A stretch of 64,000 bases of DNA from Duganella aquatilis (GCF_009674565.1 NZ_WKJL01000001.1:372001-436000), one strand, 5' to 3'. Counted from the stretch's first letter, positions 43,215 to 50,658 are shown. Program-made: numbers and translations. The notes: generated by a model from the letters alone, not told the origin.

Positions 43215-44468
43215 TTAGTCCGCCTTGACGACCTTGGCGCTCAATACAAGCACCAGATCAGTACGCGAACTGGACGAAGACTTAGCCGCCCAGGAAGGCA
43301 AAAACGAGAACGCGGACGCGTTATTGGACGCGGTGTTGTCGTTCAACCCACCAATCAACAGTACCTCACCATCCGGCACCGTAACCTTGGTTTTGACCTG
43401 GCGCTTGATCAGCGTAGGCGAATTGGTCACCCCGGTCGACGTGGCCTTAAAATTACTAATCTGGCCATCTACAACCAGCTGAATGCGACCGCTGCCAAGT
43501 ACCTTCGGTAGCACGTCCACGATGACACCAGACGGTCTATAAACGATGTTCTGAACGGTGTTCCCGGAATTGTCCTTGCCGGTGCTGGAAATGGTGGGCG
43601 TCTCGTCACCGACCGTCAGCACGAGCTTTTCATACTCGTCGCCAACCACCCTACTATTCGACACCTGCTTAAACCGGCCATCCGTCTTCAGGGCATCCAC
43701 GACCAGCTCAAAACGGGAACCCTTCAAACTGATAGCCGAGCCAGAACTGACGGCACCAAGCGACACACCCAGCTTCGCGCCCAGAACAGTAGCCAGGACC
43801 GAAATACCACGCCCGTCAGACTCGTTGCTGGTCACCTCGATCCAGGAGGCCGAGACATCGACCAGCCGCGGAATGGAATCGACCGAGTCCAGCACCTTGC
43901 GCATCTTGTCGACATCGTCCTGGCTGCCAGTGAGCAGCAGATCAGCACCGGCAGCCACGGCCGCACGTGGCCCAAACGACGCTCCAACCAAAGCGACCAG
44001 AAAATCGCTCGGACGATTCTTAGGCGTGTACAGCTCGGACACATCGTCTTTCTGGCGCCGCCCTACAATCGCATCAACGGCGCCAGCGTGATCCGAACCA
44101 TCGGCCGAGACAGGAGAAGGGACAAGCACAGGCTTTGCCACCGCAACGGCACTATCAGTATCGCCAACAGCCTTCACAAGCGGCACCAGGTAATACACGC
44201 CGTCACGCACGTCTACGCCCACGCCCTGCTGCTTCAAAATGCCCTGAACGAAGTCCAGCGTCTTACCCTCATCGATGCCGGCGACGCTCAACGTTATCTT
44301 GCGATCCATCGCCAGCACTTCGGGCGACACGACGTAGTCCACGTGCAGCAAGTTCTTAAACACGGACTGACTGAACGACACCAGCGGCACTGCGTTGAAA
44401 TTGAACGACACGGGAGCGCCAAACGCCATCAAAGGTGCCAACAGCACCAGGATCAAAAGCCGCTTCAT
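43215..44468 (-). CDS. Phage secretin (pIV-like outer-membrane channel)
   Basis: 417-aa secretin through which the filament leaves the cell. Signal peptide (LLILVLLAPLMAFGA), an STN/N0-type domain (VPLVSFSQSVFKNLLHVDYV, LDFVQGILKQQGVGV), an N1-like domain, and the secretin core ending VPDGEVLLIGGLND and LVLVLSAKVV. The ATG at 44468 overlaps the Zot stop (ATGA). Having its own secretin means assembly does not depend on host type II or IV machinery. Confidence 0.9.
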   Translation of the reverse strand: MKRLLILVLLAPLMAFGAPVSFNFNAVPLVSFSQSVFKNLLHVDYVVSPEVLAMDRKITLSVAGIDEGKTLDFVQGILKQQGVGVDVRDGVYYLVPLVKAVGDTDSAVAVAKPVLVPSPVSADGSDHAGAVDAIVGRRQKDDVSELYTPKNRPSDFLVALVGASFGPRAAVAAGADLLLTGSQDDVDKMRKVLDSVDSIPRLVDVSASWIEVTSNESDGRGISVLATVLGAKLGVSLGAVSSGSAISLKGSRFELVVDALKTDGRFKQVSNSRVVGDEYEKLVLTVGDETPTISSTGKDNSGNTVQNIVYRPSGVIVDVLPKVLGSGRIQLVVDGQISNFKATSTGVTNSPTLIKRQVKTKVTVPDGEVLLIGGLNDNTASNNASAFSFLPSWAAKSSSSSRTDLVLVLSAKVVKAD

Positions 44469-45613
44469 AACACCCCCTTGACCCATTCGCCAGGCGATAC
44501 CTCGGCCTCCCAAGCACCACCACCAAGCATCACCATATTCACTGGCTCGACTACGCGACCATCAGACAACGTGACAAGAAAATGCCGGTTCGGCAACCGG
44601 ACGTAGCCGACACCCTTCACCTTATCGGAAACAACGCGTTCGACCTTGGCAGCACCAGCCACCACAACCGGAGGCGCAAACATCCGAACGGCAAAGCCGC
44701 CCAACACGACACCAAGCAGCATCGAGAACATGAGAAATTTGGTCATATGCTTATGAGGAGGTTTAGGTGGAGGCGTGCGCCCCCGAAGCAGATCTACACC
44801 AGCTGGGCCAGCAAGACGTGGGCCGACGAACGACGGATCTACACCAACGCGAGCAGACAAATGCCAGGACGACAGCAGGCAATGCGTACCATGAGGATAT
44901 GACTCAGAAAACACCTGCGTCGTGTTGTAGGCGTCATTGAGGTCATCGCCCCGAAAGACCCAACGGTCAGCGACCAGGCCGTCAGGCTGCGATCCGAGCC
45001 GCACGACGCCGATATGCACACGAGGCAAGTTGCCTTCAGTGGCACCAGCCGTAAGCGCCTTCAGCAAGCCGCTGACGACCGGCACCTTCATGCGGTCAAG
45101 CCGGTTTAGCCGGACAACGTACTCAAGCAGGCTATCACGAAGCTGCTTATCTACCTGCGCGATATTCTGCATGATGAAGAAAATATCCCAGCCATATTTA
45201 CGGCCATGAATCGCCCACTCCAGCAGATCAGCACGCCCCTTGTCCTGAAAGTTGCGAGTGTTCAGCCACGAGCCGCACTCATCCAAAACCAACGCGCCGT
45301 TATGGGATTCATCGAACCCAGGCAACAACTTCGGCGTAGGAGCCAAAGCCTCCAGGCCACTTTTGCCAGAAGTAACGATCGGCTCGAAATCGACAAACTT
45401 GTTGCCGCTGCCAATCATGTACAAGTCAACAGCAGAAGGCTTATCAGGGATGCGAGTGACAACCGACTTGTTTGTATCCGCCATCAGGTGTTCCAGGAAC
45501 ACGTCGCAGTTGGTAGCGACACGCCGACCGGCACGAAGATAGCGCCGGATCTGGTCAATACCCGCCTTCCCCTTCCCGCTACCGAGCTTACCTGTTATCG
45601 CGTACACCGCCAT
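44465..45613 (-). CDS. zot: Zot-domain assembly ATPase (pI-like)
   Basis: 382-aa inner-membrane protein for filament assembly and export. Walker A GKLGSGKGKAG at residues 8-18, Walker B-like NGALVLDECGSWLN, HGRKYGWDIFFIMQN, then a single TM segment near residue 295 (FLMFSMLLGVVLGGFAVRM) and a C-terminal periplasmic domain. The Zot name refers to the domain; toxicity is not implied. It overlaps both the preceding 59-aa gene (26 bases) and the secretin gene (4 bases). Confidence 0.92.
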   Translation of the reverse strand: MAVYAITGKLGSGKGKAGIDQIRRYLRAGRRVATNCDVFLEHLMADTNKSVVTRIPDKPSAVDLYMIGSGNKFVDFEPIVTSGKSGLEALAPTPKLLPGFDESHNGALVLDECGSWLNTRNFQDKGRADLLEWAIHGRKYGWDIFFIMQNIAQVDKQLRDSLLEYVVRLNRLDRMKVPVVSGLLKALTAGATEGNLPRVHIGVVRLGSQPDGLVADRWVFRGDDLNDAYNTTQVFSESYPHGTHCLLSSWHLSARVGVDPSFVGPRLAGPAGVDLLRGRTPPPKPPHKHMTKFLMFSMLLGVVLGGFAVRMFAPPVVVAGAAKVERVVSDKVKGVGYVRLPNRHFLVTLSDGRVVEPVNMVMLGGGAWEAEVSPGEWVKGVL

Positions 45614-45767
45614 GCTCGGCCTCCTCCTGCTTTTTCTGCTTGACGCGCTTGTAGGCCTGCGACAACACGTCATCAGGAAGGTCAGCGACAACGTGCTTTA
45701 CAACGAACCAAACGATGGCAAAAAACACCCCGATCAAGACCAGATGGTCAACGAGAAATCGCATCAT
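45588..45767 (-). CDS. Small phage membrane protein between pVI and Zot
   Basis: 59-aa protein with one strong TM helix (LIGVFFAIVWFVVKHVVA) and a charged tail ending KQKKQEEAEHGG. Start overlaps the pVI-like stop (ATGA) and its 3' end overlaps zot by 26 bases. This coupling indicates a real gene; role unknown, perhaps in assembly. Confidence 0.65.
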   Translation of the reverse strand: MMRFLVDHLVLIGVFFAIVWFVVKHVVADLPDDVLSQAYKRVKQKKQEEAEHGGVRDNR

Positions 45768-46093
45768 ATAGTCCTCGACCAGAGCTGCATAATCGTGAAC
45801 TTCCACTTGTACAACTCGCACAACGACCACATCGCGATGTAACCCGTAATGCACTGCTGCGTAGCAGGTGAAATCACCATCGCCAGCCCAGCGGCAAACA
45901 TCGGATGGACGGAACCCAAGCCAGCGATAGCCGAGCTCATAGCCACGCGCACAGCCGCATACAAGGCCAGCAGCAGCGCACTGACAACGGCGACAATCGC
46001 AATGGTCACAGCGGTCTTCTGCGTAAGATATTTCGCCAGCCAGGCTACCAAGCTGGTGATGATGGTGACGATCAAATTTCCAAGTAAAGGCAT
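45764..46093 (-). CDS. Minor coat protein pVI-like (DUF5455 family)
   Basis: 109-aa, very hydrophobic protein with three TM segments (about residues 7-22, 28-48, 60-75) and a C-terminal amphipathic end. Position directly after the adsorption protein and before Zot matches pVI in Ff phages and DUF5455 proteins of Ralstonia-type inoviruses. pVI forms the filament cap with pIII. Confidence 0.78.
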   Translation of the reverse strand: MPLLGNLIVTIITSLVAWLAKYLTQKTAVTIAIVAVVSALLLALYAAVRVAMSSAIAGLGSVHPMFAAGLAMVISPATQQCITGYIAMWSLCELYKWKFTIMQLWSRTI

Positions 46094-46104
46094 AAACCCT
46101 CCTA

Positions 46105-47241
46105 TCAGCTTTTAGACGTGGTACGCGCAATCAGCGAGATGACGGCGAATACAAACGCGAACCCAAAAAACGCGGTGAACAGCGGCCGTAACGTATCGAG
46201 GTAGGTGCAAACCGGCACAACGAAAGTGCGAGCTATGAAAGGGAACTCCACGACAGGGTCACTGCAAGAACCGGCAGGCAAATCAATACCGCTAAACGGA
46301 ATCGAAGTGTCTTTTCCATCGTTGGCCTTGCCATCATCAAGACCCTTTTGACGATCGGTGCCGATTCCGTCGACGAGCTTCATCAGCTCATCGAACAAGC
46401 CAGCGCCTGTAGGCGTACCAGTCTCATCGATTTTGCAGGCAGGCTGTCCAGGAGCGCCGCAATTTTGCTGCGTATCGCCTGTACCGCCACCACCAGTCCC
46501 ATCGCCACCGGTGCCACCGCCACCTGTACCACCTCCACCAGTACCACCGCCGCCAGTGCCGCCTCCACCAGTGCCGCCGTCACCTGTTCCGCCACCGCCG
46601 CTACCGCCACCGCCAGTACCAGTCCCATCACCGCCAGTGCCACCTCCACCAGATCCGCCGGAACCAGAGTAAGCAGGCGCATCAGTAGGCGGAGGGTTAT
46701 CAGCCCCACCCACATCGCCGGTCTCTTTAAAGTAGATCGTGCACTCCTTCAGCCGAGCGCCGTTGGCAGGCTCGTGAATGAAACAGCCGCCCTGCTCGGA
46801 AAATGCGACCATGCAGCCCTTGATGGTCGCGGTGATCGAACCGGCATCACGAATCTTCTGTAACACGAGATCGGGGTTATCTACGCTGACGTAGGCAAGA
46901 GGTATGAAGTCAACAGAACCAGCGTCAGCACCAGCCTTGCAAGATCCAGACACGCCGACGTTGATAGGATAGGCACGGCCAGCGCCATCAGTGAACGTAA
47001 ACGTGGTGGTAGCACCAGACGAGACAGCTTTAAGCGCAGCGTCTAAACCATCACACGTACCGCCCTTACCGTGATAGTCGCTCTGAAGAACCTCGATGAA
47101 GCCGTTACACGAAGAGGAAGTCGGAAAGATGCTGCCCAACTGGGCATTCCCGTAAACGAAGGTGCGCGCTGCAAATGCCTGGTCGCTGAACAAGCACAGC
47201 AGCACCGACAAACCCAGCAGAAGGAAAACACGACTAGTCAT
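46105..47241 (-). CDS. Phage adsorption/minor coat protein (pIII-like) with Gly-rich linker
   Basis: 378-aa filament-tip protein that binds the host receptor (usually a pilus). Signal peptide (LLLGLSVLLCLFSDQAFA), an N-terminal Cys-containing receptor domain (residues about 25-185), a low-complexity linker of GGGGTG repeats at 192-256, a short C-terminal domain and a TM anchor near residues 345-370. The N1-linker-C plan is that of pIII. The repeats make it prone to length variation. It follows the terminator after the coat gene. Confidence 0.88.
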   Translation of the reverse strand: MTSRVFLLLGLSVLLCLFSDQAFAARTFVYGNAQLGSIFPTSSSCNGFIEVLQSDYHGKGGTCDGLDAALKAVSSGATTTFTFTDGAGRAYPINVGVSGSCKAGADAGSVDFIPLAYVSVDNPDLVLQKIRDAGSITATIKGCMVAFSEQGGCFIHEPANGARLKECTIYFKETGDVGGADNPPPTDAPAYSGSGGSGGGGTGGDGTGTGGGGSGGGGTGDGGTGGGGTGGGGTGGGGTGGGGTGGDGTGGGGTGDTQQNCGAPGQPACKIDETGTPTGAGLFDELMKLVDGIGTDRQKGLDDGKANDGKDTSIPFSGIDLPAGSCSDPVVEFPFIARTFVVPVCTYLDTLRPLFTAFFGFAFVFAVISLIARTTSKS

Positions 47242-47273
47242 TCAACCACCTGCATACCGCCACCAGCGGCAAC

Positions 47274-47303
47274 AATAAAAAAAGGGGCGCACGAGTCGCC
47301 CCT
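47274..47303 (-). terminator. Central terminator after the major coat gene
   Basis: AGGGGCG (47283-47289) and CGCCCCT (47297-47303) form a 7-bp stem, with a 7-base loop; on the - strand a T-run follows. As in Ff phages, it would limit read-through from the strongly expressed coat gene into the pIII gene. Confidence 0.85.
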
Positions 47304-47324
47304 ACAACCTGACACTGGCAGGGC

Positions 47325-47543
47325 TTAACCAGCGCGGGAGAAGGCTTTCTTCATAAAGGAAATGCCCCAGAAACCACCGGCCACCACGACGGCCACGGCA
47401 GCGGCAGCGGCGATGTACGACGTAGCGCGAGTGGTCAGGCCGTTGATCGCATCCAGGCCAGGATCGGCATCGGCAGCCATCGCAACACCGCTCAGCACCA
47501 GCGCGCCAACAGCGACCAGACCACGTTGAATATTTTTGTTCAT
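47325..47543 (-). CDS. Major coat protein (pVIII-like)
   Basis: 72-aa precursor: signal peptide with cleavage at AMA|ADADPG, then a mature protein of about 48 residues with an acidic N-terminus (ADADPGLDAI), a hydrophobic helix (IAAAAAVAVVVAGGFWGISF) and a basic C-terminus (MKKAFSRAG). This is exactly the pVIII design for coating ssDNA. The ATG at 47543 has GGAGT 5-9 bases upstream. Confidence 0.93.
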   Translation of the reverse strand: MNKNIQRGLVAVGALVLSGVAMAADADPGLDAINGLTTRATSYIAAAAAVAVVVAGGFWGISFMKKAFSRAG

Positions 47544-47610
47544 AACAGACTCCAAAAGGTTAGGCCTACATAGGAGAGCTGTGCGGCCAGCGCAGCTCAA
47601 CACCACGAAA

Positions 47611-47727
47611 TTAATCCAAAGTCTCGACAGCACGCCGAGCAATGCGGACCAGCGAGCCGCCGCCATACCCAACGCCAAAAGCGGTAAAGCACAGCGCGAT
47701 AATCTGCAAGTAGGTGAAAGAACTCAT
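47611..47727 (-). CDS. Tiny phage minor coat protein candidate (pIX/pVII-like), 38 aa
   Basis: A 38-aa single-TM protein (SFTYLQIIALCFTAFGVGYG, then a basic tail RIARRAVE). Its ATG overlaps the stop of the previous 36-aa gene. Size, hydrophobicity and place just before the major coat gene match pVII/pIX of Ff phages, which start filament assembly. Confidence 0.7.
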   Translation of the reverse strand: MSSFTYLQIIALCFTAFGVGYGGGSLVRIARRAVETLD

Positions 47728-47834
47728 TTGCCCCCCAAGAACCGGCGCAAGATGTACCGCGCCAGATGCATGACGCCAACGAAGCACACGGCCACCAACA
47801 CAACCGGCCAAAACGCCGCGAACAGGTTGCTCAC
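47724..47834 (-). CDS. Tiny phage minor coat protein candidate, 36 aa, GTG start
   Basis: VSNLFAAFWPVVLVAVCFVG starts a 36-aa one-TM protein with a basic tail (RYILRRFLGGK). The GTG overlaps the previous stop (GTGA) and its TGA overlaps the next ATG. This tight coupling argues it is translated. Probably the second member of a pVII/pIX-like pair. Confidence 0.65.
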   Translation of the reverse strand: MSNLFAAFWPVVLVAVCFVGVMHLARYILRRFLGGK

Positions 47835-48115
47835 CGCTGACCTCCCGCGATCCAGCCAAGCGCGAAACACAGCACCAGCAGTGCACCGACAAAAATATCT
47901 GCTGAAACGTTCACGTTAGAAGCTCCTGTACCTGAAGACCCAGCAGGCCGACTCTCCAGCGCAGCTATACGATTGTTCAAGGCGTTAAAGTCAGAACCAG
48001 ACAGGAGAACAAGCTGGCAGCCAGAAACGTCAACCGAGGGCGACTGCTGACTGGCGTAATAGCCAACCTGTTTCAGGTCACCATTAAGGGTCACCTGAAT
48101 AGCGCAGACAGTCAC
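47831..48115 (-). CDS. Phage membrane protein with C-terminal TM
   Basis: 94-aa protein with a polar N-terminal domain (ALNNRIAALESRPAGSS coiled segment near residue 45) and a C-terminal helix (IFVGALLVLCFALGWIAGGQ). It sits between the ssDNA-binding protein and the tiny coat genes. No homologue recognised. Confidence 0.6.
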   Translation of the reverse strand: MTVCAIQVTLNGDLKQVGYYASQQSPSVDVSGCQLVLLSGSDFNALNNRIAALESRPAGSSGTGASNVNVSADIFVGALLVLCFALGWIAGGQR

Positions 48116-48118
48116 GAA

Positions 48119-48430
48119 TTACGCCTTCGACGCAGCAGCCTTGATAGCCTGCATAGGACGCACAGCCAGGACGACCTGCTCCATACCCTTGGAGCCGCTG
48201 ACCATGTCGATATCCAGCTCAGCGATGAAAGGGAACGGAGTGTGCTTAATCGATTCGATCACCGACGAGTCCTTGCACTTCATCGGCTCGGTGCACATGC
48301 CGAACGCGTTGTCACTTTCCTTGAGCACCACCTCGACAAACAGCTTGCCGCTGTCGATCTGCTTACCATCATCCATCTGACCCTTGAACATCTTCGCGCC
48401 GCGAACGGTCGCCTCAGCTTTTACCAACAT
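48119..48430 (-). CDS. Phage ssDNA-binding protein (pV-like)
   Basis: 103-aa soluble protein after the Rep gene; size, position and beta-rich composition match inovirus gene V proteins, which coat progeny ssDNA and hold it for packaging. Segments such as FVEVVLKESDNAFGM and ELDIDMVSGSKGMEQVVLAV suggest an OB-like fold. Sequence identity to a named family was not recognised, so the call is largely positional. Confidence 0.68.
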   Translation of the reverse strand: MLVKAEATVRGAKMFKGQMDDGKQIDSGKLFVEVVLKESDNAFGMCTEPMKCKDSSVIESIKHTPFPFIAELDIDMVSGSKGMEQVVLAVRPMQAIKAAASKA

Positions 48431-48434
48431 GGAA

Positions 48435-49493
48435 CTACTCCTCAGAATGGGCAGGATCGTGCGCCCGGTTCACGCCGTCGGCCACAACGGATTTTTCTAA
48501 ACGGGCAGGTACACCAGGTACTCTCAGCAGCTCGTAAAGGGCCTTGTAATCCATCTTCAGCTCGTGCGCGAGCTGGTATAGGGTCTTGCCATAGGAGGCA
48601 GTCAGGTAATGGGTCAAACGCTTCAGCACAATCGTCCGCTCTTCGCTGGCGATGTCGCGCTGTTCGGTCTTGATCTTGGTTTTGATGGTGTCCACGAGCG
48701 TCTCCAGAGCGATAAAGCCACCGGCGAAATACGTCGTCGGGTCAAGCACAATGTCATGTGGGATAACGCGGTCACGGTTCCCGAAGCGGATCTCAACACG
48801 CAGCCATTCGCTGGTGGAGTCGCCCAACTGCTTGCCCTTCTCATAGATGCACAGCTCTTTACCGTTCGCCTTCTTCCCGAGATACATGGTCCTGCCATTG
48901 GCGTGCAGATCACCGCTGTGACCGCCCTCCATATAACGCCTGGTCGGAATACGACCGCCGCAATTGAACTCCCCTGCCCGGTACAGATCGTCAAACTGAT
49001 CGAGCGTGAAGCCCTCCATCAGATCGAGAGCAGTGTCAGCGCGGGTGATTCGCGCATCCAGATCCTGCATGGTGGCGTAGACCGCCTGCCAGTCGCTCAC
49101 CAAGGAACAGCCCTTGCCGGACAGGTCCACCATCATCGTGTTGCCGGTGCTGGTCCCGCCCATGCCGACGATGGCCACGCGAATCAGTTGCGCATCCTTC
49201 CAGACCATCACGTCGTAGGTCTGCTTATAGCCGTATAGCCCCTTCTCAGCCGGAATGAAATTCACCGGCAGCGGGAACCAGAGAGCGAAGTACCGTTTGA
49301 GCTGCTCCATCGTATCGAGCGCGGACATCGAAGGCAGGAAGGTAAAACGGAGCCAGTCGATGATCGCCAGCCGCTGACTGTGGTCACTTTCCCCCCGTAT
49401 TACAGTACGGGGGGAGCCTGCGGCACTACCCGCGCGCGCGGCTGCGCCGCACGCACGTGCAGCACCTCCGGCCCGGTTCAATGGGGAACTCAA
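48435..49493 (-). CDS. Phage replication initiation protein (RstA/Rep_trans type)
   Basis: 352-aa rolling-circle initiator. The core from residue about 42 reads RLAIIDWLRFTFLPS, VAIVGMGGTSTGNTMMVDLS, ARITRADTALDLMEG, GRTMYLGKKANGKELCIYEKG and WLRVEIRFG, typical of phage Rep with the catalytic Tyr region YEKGKQLGD. The TTG at 49493 overlaps the preceding stop; the first 40 residues are low-complexity (Ala/Arg/Gly) and include a DNA hairpin, so the true start may be further in. Confidence 0.88.
   Translation of the reverse strand: MSSPLNRAGGAARACGAAARAGSAAGSPRTVIRGESDHSQRLAIIDWLRFTFLPSMSALDTMEQLKRYFALWFPLPVNFIPAEKGLYGYKQTYDVMVWKDAQLIRVAIVGMGGTSTGNTMMVDLSGKGCSLVSDWQAVYATMQDLDARITRADTALDLMEGFTLDQFDDLYRAGEFNCGGRIPTRRYMEGGHSGDLHANGRTMYLGKKANGKELCIYEKGKQLGDSTSEWLRVEIRFGNRDRVIPHDIVLDPTTYFAGGFIALETLVDTIKTKIKTEQRDIASEERTIVLKRLTHYLTASYGKTLYQLAHELKMDYKALYELLRVPGVPARLEKSVVADGVNRAHDPAHSEE
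49391..49414. repeat. 9-bp perfect hairpin in the 5' part of rep (origin candidate)
   Basis: CCCCCCGTA (49391-49399) and TACGGGGGG (49406-49414) pair perfectly around a 6-base loop. The feature lies just upstream of the conserved Rep domain. Rolling-circle origins often sit at such hairpins near rep; it could instead limit Rep translation. Confidence 0.55.
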
Positions 49494-49633
49494 ACCACGC
49501 CTCGCAAGCGCAATTGTTCTTCGGCCCAGGCAATCTGACGATTTACGTAGTGGATGCCCAGCTGGTCAACCTTGGAGACGACGAGCGCCATGTACTCTTC
49601 CAGCTGAAGATCGGTCATGTTCGGAGTGGTCAT
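49490..49633 (-). CDS. Small phage protein upstream of rep, 47 aa
   Basis: Reads MTTPNMTDLQLEEYMALVVS and continues as a helical polar protein (NRQIAWAEEQLRLRG). The ATG overlaps the stop of the gene upstream and its TGA overlaps the rep TTG, so three genes are chained by 4-base overlaps. No family recognised. Confidence 0.6.
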   Translation of the reverse strand: MTTPNMTDLQLEEYMALVVSKVDQLGIHYVNRQIAWAEEQLRLRGVV

Positions 49634-49848
49634 GCTGCGGCCTTCACCAGGACGGAACGATAGACGGTCGTGCAGTCGCTGGCGTTCAAGCGCTTCACAT
49701 CGGCGGCGTTTTCGGAGGCCGGCGCCGGCACCAAGCTAAACGAATACCAATCCTGAGAGCCAACAGCACGCGCTTCAATGACGTACAGGTCGGCGTCAGC
49801 CGCGCCTGTGGCATACTGCGACTGATCTTTTCCAACGGGCAATTTCAT
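49630..49848 (-). CDS. Small phage protein, first gene of the rightward-facing operon, 72 aa
   Basis: 72-aa soluble protein (MKLPVGKDQSQYATGAADAD, then LYVIEARAVGSQDWYSFSLV). No membrane segment or known domain. It is the first gene of the - strand phage operon, so its upstream sequence should hold the early promoter; that same DNA encodes a small + strand ORF. Chained by ATGA to the 47-aa gene. Confidence 0.55.
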   Translation of the reverse strand: MKLPVGKDQSQYATGAADADLYVIEARAVGSQDWYSFSLVPAPASENAADVKRLNASDCTTVYRSVLVKAAA

Positions 49849-50038
49849 GGATATTTTCTTCATCAAGGCGCACATGCTGGCTGCGATGGACATGCTGATG
49901 ACCAACATGCTGATAGATTTTCTGGCAACGCTATTCATCGCAGTACTTGCATTCAACGCAGGCCGCAAATACGAACGAAGCAAACGTGCCGATAACAAAA
50001 ACGAAAAAGAGTGGGAACCCAAAGAGCCAACACTGTGA
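49847..50038 (+). CDS. Small one-TM protein candidate opposite the phage operon start
   Basis: 63-aa frame: Met-rich start, helix LIDFLATLFIAVLAFNAG, charged tail (RKYERSKRADNKNEKEWEPK). TM plus polar tail looks protein-like, but it occupies the region where the - strand operon promoter should lie, and no good ribosome-binding site is seen. Moderate doubt. Confidence 0.4.
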   Translation: MDIFFIKAHMLAAMDMLMTNMLIDFLATLFIAVLAFNAGRKYERSKRADNKNEKEWEPKEPTL

Positions 50039-50054
50039 CAATTCGTGAGAATTG
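50039..50054. promoter_or_regulatory. Palindrome in the divergent phage control region
   Basis: CAATTCGTGAGAATTG has perfect 6-bp arms (CAATTC/GAATTG). It lies between the - strand phage operon and the three CTCAG operators. Confidence 0.4.
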
Positions 50055-50099
50055 CCTGTTGACCAAGGACGGGTAAACCAATACGATTCATAAAATGTT

Positions 50100-50142
50100 C
50101 TCAGCTGAGATGCTCTCAGGCGAGAATATGCGCTCAGGTGAG
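50100..50142. promoter_or_regulatory. Three tandem CTCAG..GAG operators
   Basis: CTCAGCTGAG (50100-50109), CTCAGGCGAG (50115-50124) and CTCAGGTGAG (50133-50142) are three copies of a 10-bp palindrome at 15- and 18-base spacing, just before the repressor-like gene. This is the layout of a phage repressor operator array. Confidence 0.72.
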
Positions 50143-50163
50143 CGAACTTGTCAAGGAGCAACC

Positions 50164-50658
50164 GTGAAAAGCGTGAAATATTTAGAAGCCGTGAAGGCCA
50201 AATACAACCTGAAAAACGACAGGCAACTGGCTTTGCACATGTCGATGGGTACAAACACGATCAGCCAGTACATGAGCGGAAAACGCATCATGGATGAAGA
50301 GGCATGCCTGGCTGTTGCGATGATGTTGGAGTTTGACGAGCACCAGACGATGCAGGTGATCATGGCAGCGGGTATTGACCGCGCCGAGAAAGCAGGTCAA
50401 CAGTCGCTATGGACGGTTTTTTCCCAGCGGATGGCTGCGACGGCAGCTAGCGCCCTGCTGGTGGCCGGTGTCAGTTTATTTTTGACACCTCAAAATGCGG
50501 AAGCGAGCACCCATATGGCCTCCTTCAACGTCGTCGAACCAAGCAATTTATATTATGTCAAATTACATGTTGAAAGTGATCGCCCTAATTCGGACACAAT
50601 ATCGACATGGCTTAAACGGATGTTTGGTCCTGCTGCACTGCCCGCGACAGCAAGCTAA
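50164..50658 (+). CDS. Phage repressor-like protein (DUF3693/XRE type), frame continues across att
   Basis: 164-aa protein. Helix-turn-helix region DRQLALHMSMGTNTISQYMSGKR at about residues 18-40, a helical segment to about 80, one TM segment (AATAASALLVAGVSLFLT), then a C-terminal tail. GTG 50164 is chosen for AAGGAG at 50153-50158. The frame passes through the att core (50545-50558) and uses DNA of the neighbouring relic for its last 33 residues. In the excised phage the same frame would continue into the phage left end and end ...AALPATAS too. Probably controls lysogeny through the upstream CTCAG operators. Confidence 0.78.
   Translation: MKSVKYLEAVKAKYNLKNDRQLALHMSMGTNTISQYMSGKRIMDEEACLAVAMMLEFDEHQTMQVIMAAGIDRAEKAGQQSLWTVFSQRMAATAASALLVAGVSLFLTPQNAEASTHMASFNVVEPSNLYYVKLHVESDRPNSDTISTWLKRMFGPAALPATAS
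50545..50563. other. Right attachment site (attR), inside the repressor gene
   Basis: AATTTATATTATGTCAAAT matches the left site core with one mismatch in 19 bases. The XerD-type arm TTATGTCAAAT is good, whereas the left arm is ACCAAGCAA and not a XerC site. This is the typical asymmetry of phage-borne dif-like sites. Confidence 0.82.

Larger units (their letters stand above)
41948..50558. mobile_element. Filamentous (inovirus) prophage integrated at dif
   Basis: About 8.6 kb between two copies of the att core AATTTATATTATGT. Gene content and order on the - strand follow Ff/CTX-type phages: Rep, ssDNA-binding protein, tiny membrane proteins, major coat, terminator, adsorption protein, pVI-like, Zot-like pI and secretin. 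A divergent repressor is at the right end. There is no phage integrase inside, so it relies on host or neighbouring Xer recombinases. All structural genes look intact, and a LexA box suggests SOS control. GC and codon use are lower than the flanks. Confidence 0.93.

Noticed and set aside
44465..45613. Zot as an enterotoxin gene.
   Set aside because: The protein is the normal inovirus assembly ATPase; the toxin label in Vibrio concerns a C-terminal peptide not recognised here.
46444..46660. Short repeats at the Gly linker considered as a CRISPR or satellite array.
   Set aside because: Units are 6-codon coding repeats (GGGGTG) without spacers; they encode a flexible linker.
46358..46863. + strand proline/threonine repeat proteins opposite the phage adsorption gene.
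   Set aside because: They are the complement of the GGGGTG linker codons; no start signals, and the - strand matches pIII architecture.
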